A stretch of 64,000 nucleotides of DNA from Cladorhizidae sp. MBARI D1340-BT2 (Eukaryota > Porifera > Demospongiae > Poecilosclerida > Cladorhizidae). This document shows, piece after piece, positions 63,301 to 64,000 of the stretch. Positions within the stretch are counted from its first letter, which is position 1. Each line of letters begins with the position of its first letter. A program made the position numbers and the translations under genes. The notes under the pieces are model-generated. The model searched no databases and was not told the DNA's origin. It saw only the letters and a program-made list of their open reading frames with translations. The stretch lies in contig JAQNBH010000003.1 of the NCBI GenBank assembly GCA_028752905.1, forward strand, positions 30,622,722 through 30,686,721, written 5' to 3'.

Positions 63301-64000
63301 TATAGAGGTATTAACACTTTATAAAAATAAACACAGAATAATAAAGACTTTGTTATGATAAATACTTGTGTAGACGAAAGAGAAAAAAAGTTATGACAAT
63401 TAGAAATAGGTACAACTATTATGTGGTTTTGACGCATAGTCCCCCCTTAATGACACTACAGAGCTAGCACAGGAATATAAATATACATCAACAACAACAA
63501 ATATTAGACACATCAATTAATGACAGACTACAGAGGAATATAAATATACATCAACAACAACAAATATTAGACACATCAATTAATGTCAGACTACAGAGCT
63601 AGCACATGAATATAAATATACATCAACAACAACAAATATTAGACACATCAATTAATGACAGACTACAGAGCTATATAGGACATGAATATAAATATACATC
63701 AACAACAACAAATATTAGACACATCAATTAAGGGTGGTCTATGCCTCCAAAATTCGAGATTTATTTTTTCCCCTTTTTTCCCCCCTTAACAATTTTTTTT
63801 TCCATGTAACAGATCAAGAAACTACAAAGAGGACACATCTTGCATGATATTTGCCCTAATTTGGTCTATATGTTTCTCATTTCCCCCCAAAAATCATGTT
63901 TTTTTGCCGTAAAGCTCATAACTTTCTACACTTCATCCAAAATAGATAATTTTTATATCACCGGATAGCCCTTCTAATTATCTGTCTTTTGGACGTGCCA
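54317..64000 (+). repeat. Satellite array C, plus strand, ~1.93-kb units
   Basis: The satellite resumes in plus orientation, starting inside a unit at its T/C-rich block. Units begin at 55914, 57842, 59770, 61698 and 63447, giving lengths of 1928, 1928, 1928 and 1749 bp. The array runs off the window. Each unit has four copies of sub-repeat type 1, the second lacking gctagcaca (for example 57842-58120). The unit at 61698 lost most of these copies, which explains its shorter length. The units carry the same 10-bp insertion as array B. The units at 55914 and 57842 differ by only a few bases, so they duplicated recently. Confidence 0.94.
57842..58120 (+). repeat. 72-bp sub-repeat type 1, four copies (representative, array C)
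   Basis: Four tandem copies open the unit. The second is 9 bp shorter because it lacks gctagcaca between cagag and ggaatat. The same shortened second copy is present at 55914, 59770 and 63447, so it was there before these units multiplied. Confidence 0.9.

Noticed and set aside
1..64000. tRNA and rRNA genes, hammerhead-type ribozyme cores, host protein genes
   Set aside because: I looked for tRNA-like A and B boxes, rRNA-like blocks and the CTGATGA core and saw none that could be supported by eye.

Overview
This window reads as a repeat-dominated stretch of a eukaryotic, most likely marine-invertebrate, genome. The reasons are GT-AG introns in a THAP/P-element-type transposase, a piggyBac-type transposase relic, a Ty3/gypsy-type LTR retrotransposon with an N-terminal zinc finger in Gag, and long tandem satellite arrays in AT-rich DNA. 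There is no prokaryotic gene organisation and no convincing host gene. The phylum cannot be fixed from the sequence; sponge, cnidarian or mollusc are guesses from the style of the elements.

Layout: (1) 1-1122, two partial satellite units in opposite orientation, ending in a palindromic junction at 1122/1123. (2) 1121-28436, array A, about 16 head-to-tail units of roughly 1.78 kb on the + strand. (3) 28437-49256, array B, the same family on the - strand, first with A-type units and then with longer units of about 2.0 kb. It is split at 31822-37383 by one LTR retrotransposon (31827-37378, - strand) with a GAAGG target duplication. (4) 49257-54316, a non-satellite island holding an internally deleted piggyBac-like transposase relic (49485-50585) and a P-element/THAP-like DNA transposon (51148-54129) with 31-bp terminal inverted repeats and an 8-bp target duplication. 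(5) 54317-64000, array C, satellite units of about 1.93 kb back on the + strand and running off the window.

The many short open frames of about 61, 67 and 78 codons are one or two stretches of the satellite seen again and again. Most open only at GTG or TTG, and a 10-bp indel between unit types changes the frame, so they are not called as genes. The real coding content is mobile-element protein: Gag-protease-RT-RNase H-integrase in the retrotransposon (one frame break in RNase H), a broken P-type transposase, and a broken piggyBac transposase.

The most notable observation is in the retrotransposon. The 13 bases directly inside its 5' LTR, where a tRNA primer-binding site would be, are perfectly complementary to 13 bases inside the LTR itself. 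Those LTR bases begin at the A of an initiator-like TCAGTT. This is the layout expected for self-primed reverse transcription, as known in Tf1/sushi-type elements. Other points of interest are the large inverted satellite arrays, two unrelated sub-repeats of about 72 bp inside the unit, a guanine tract in every unit, and an exon-like segment bracketed by splice-like signals.
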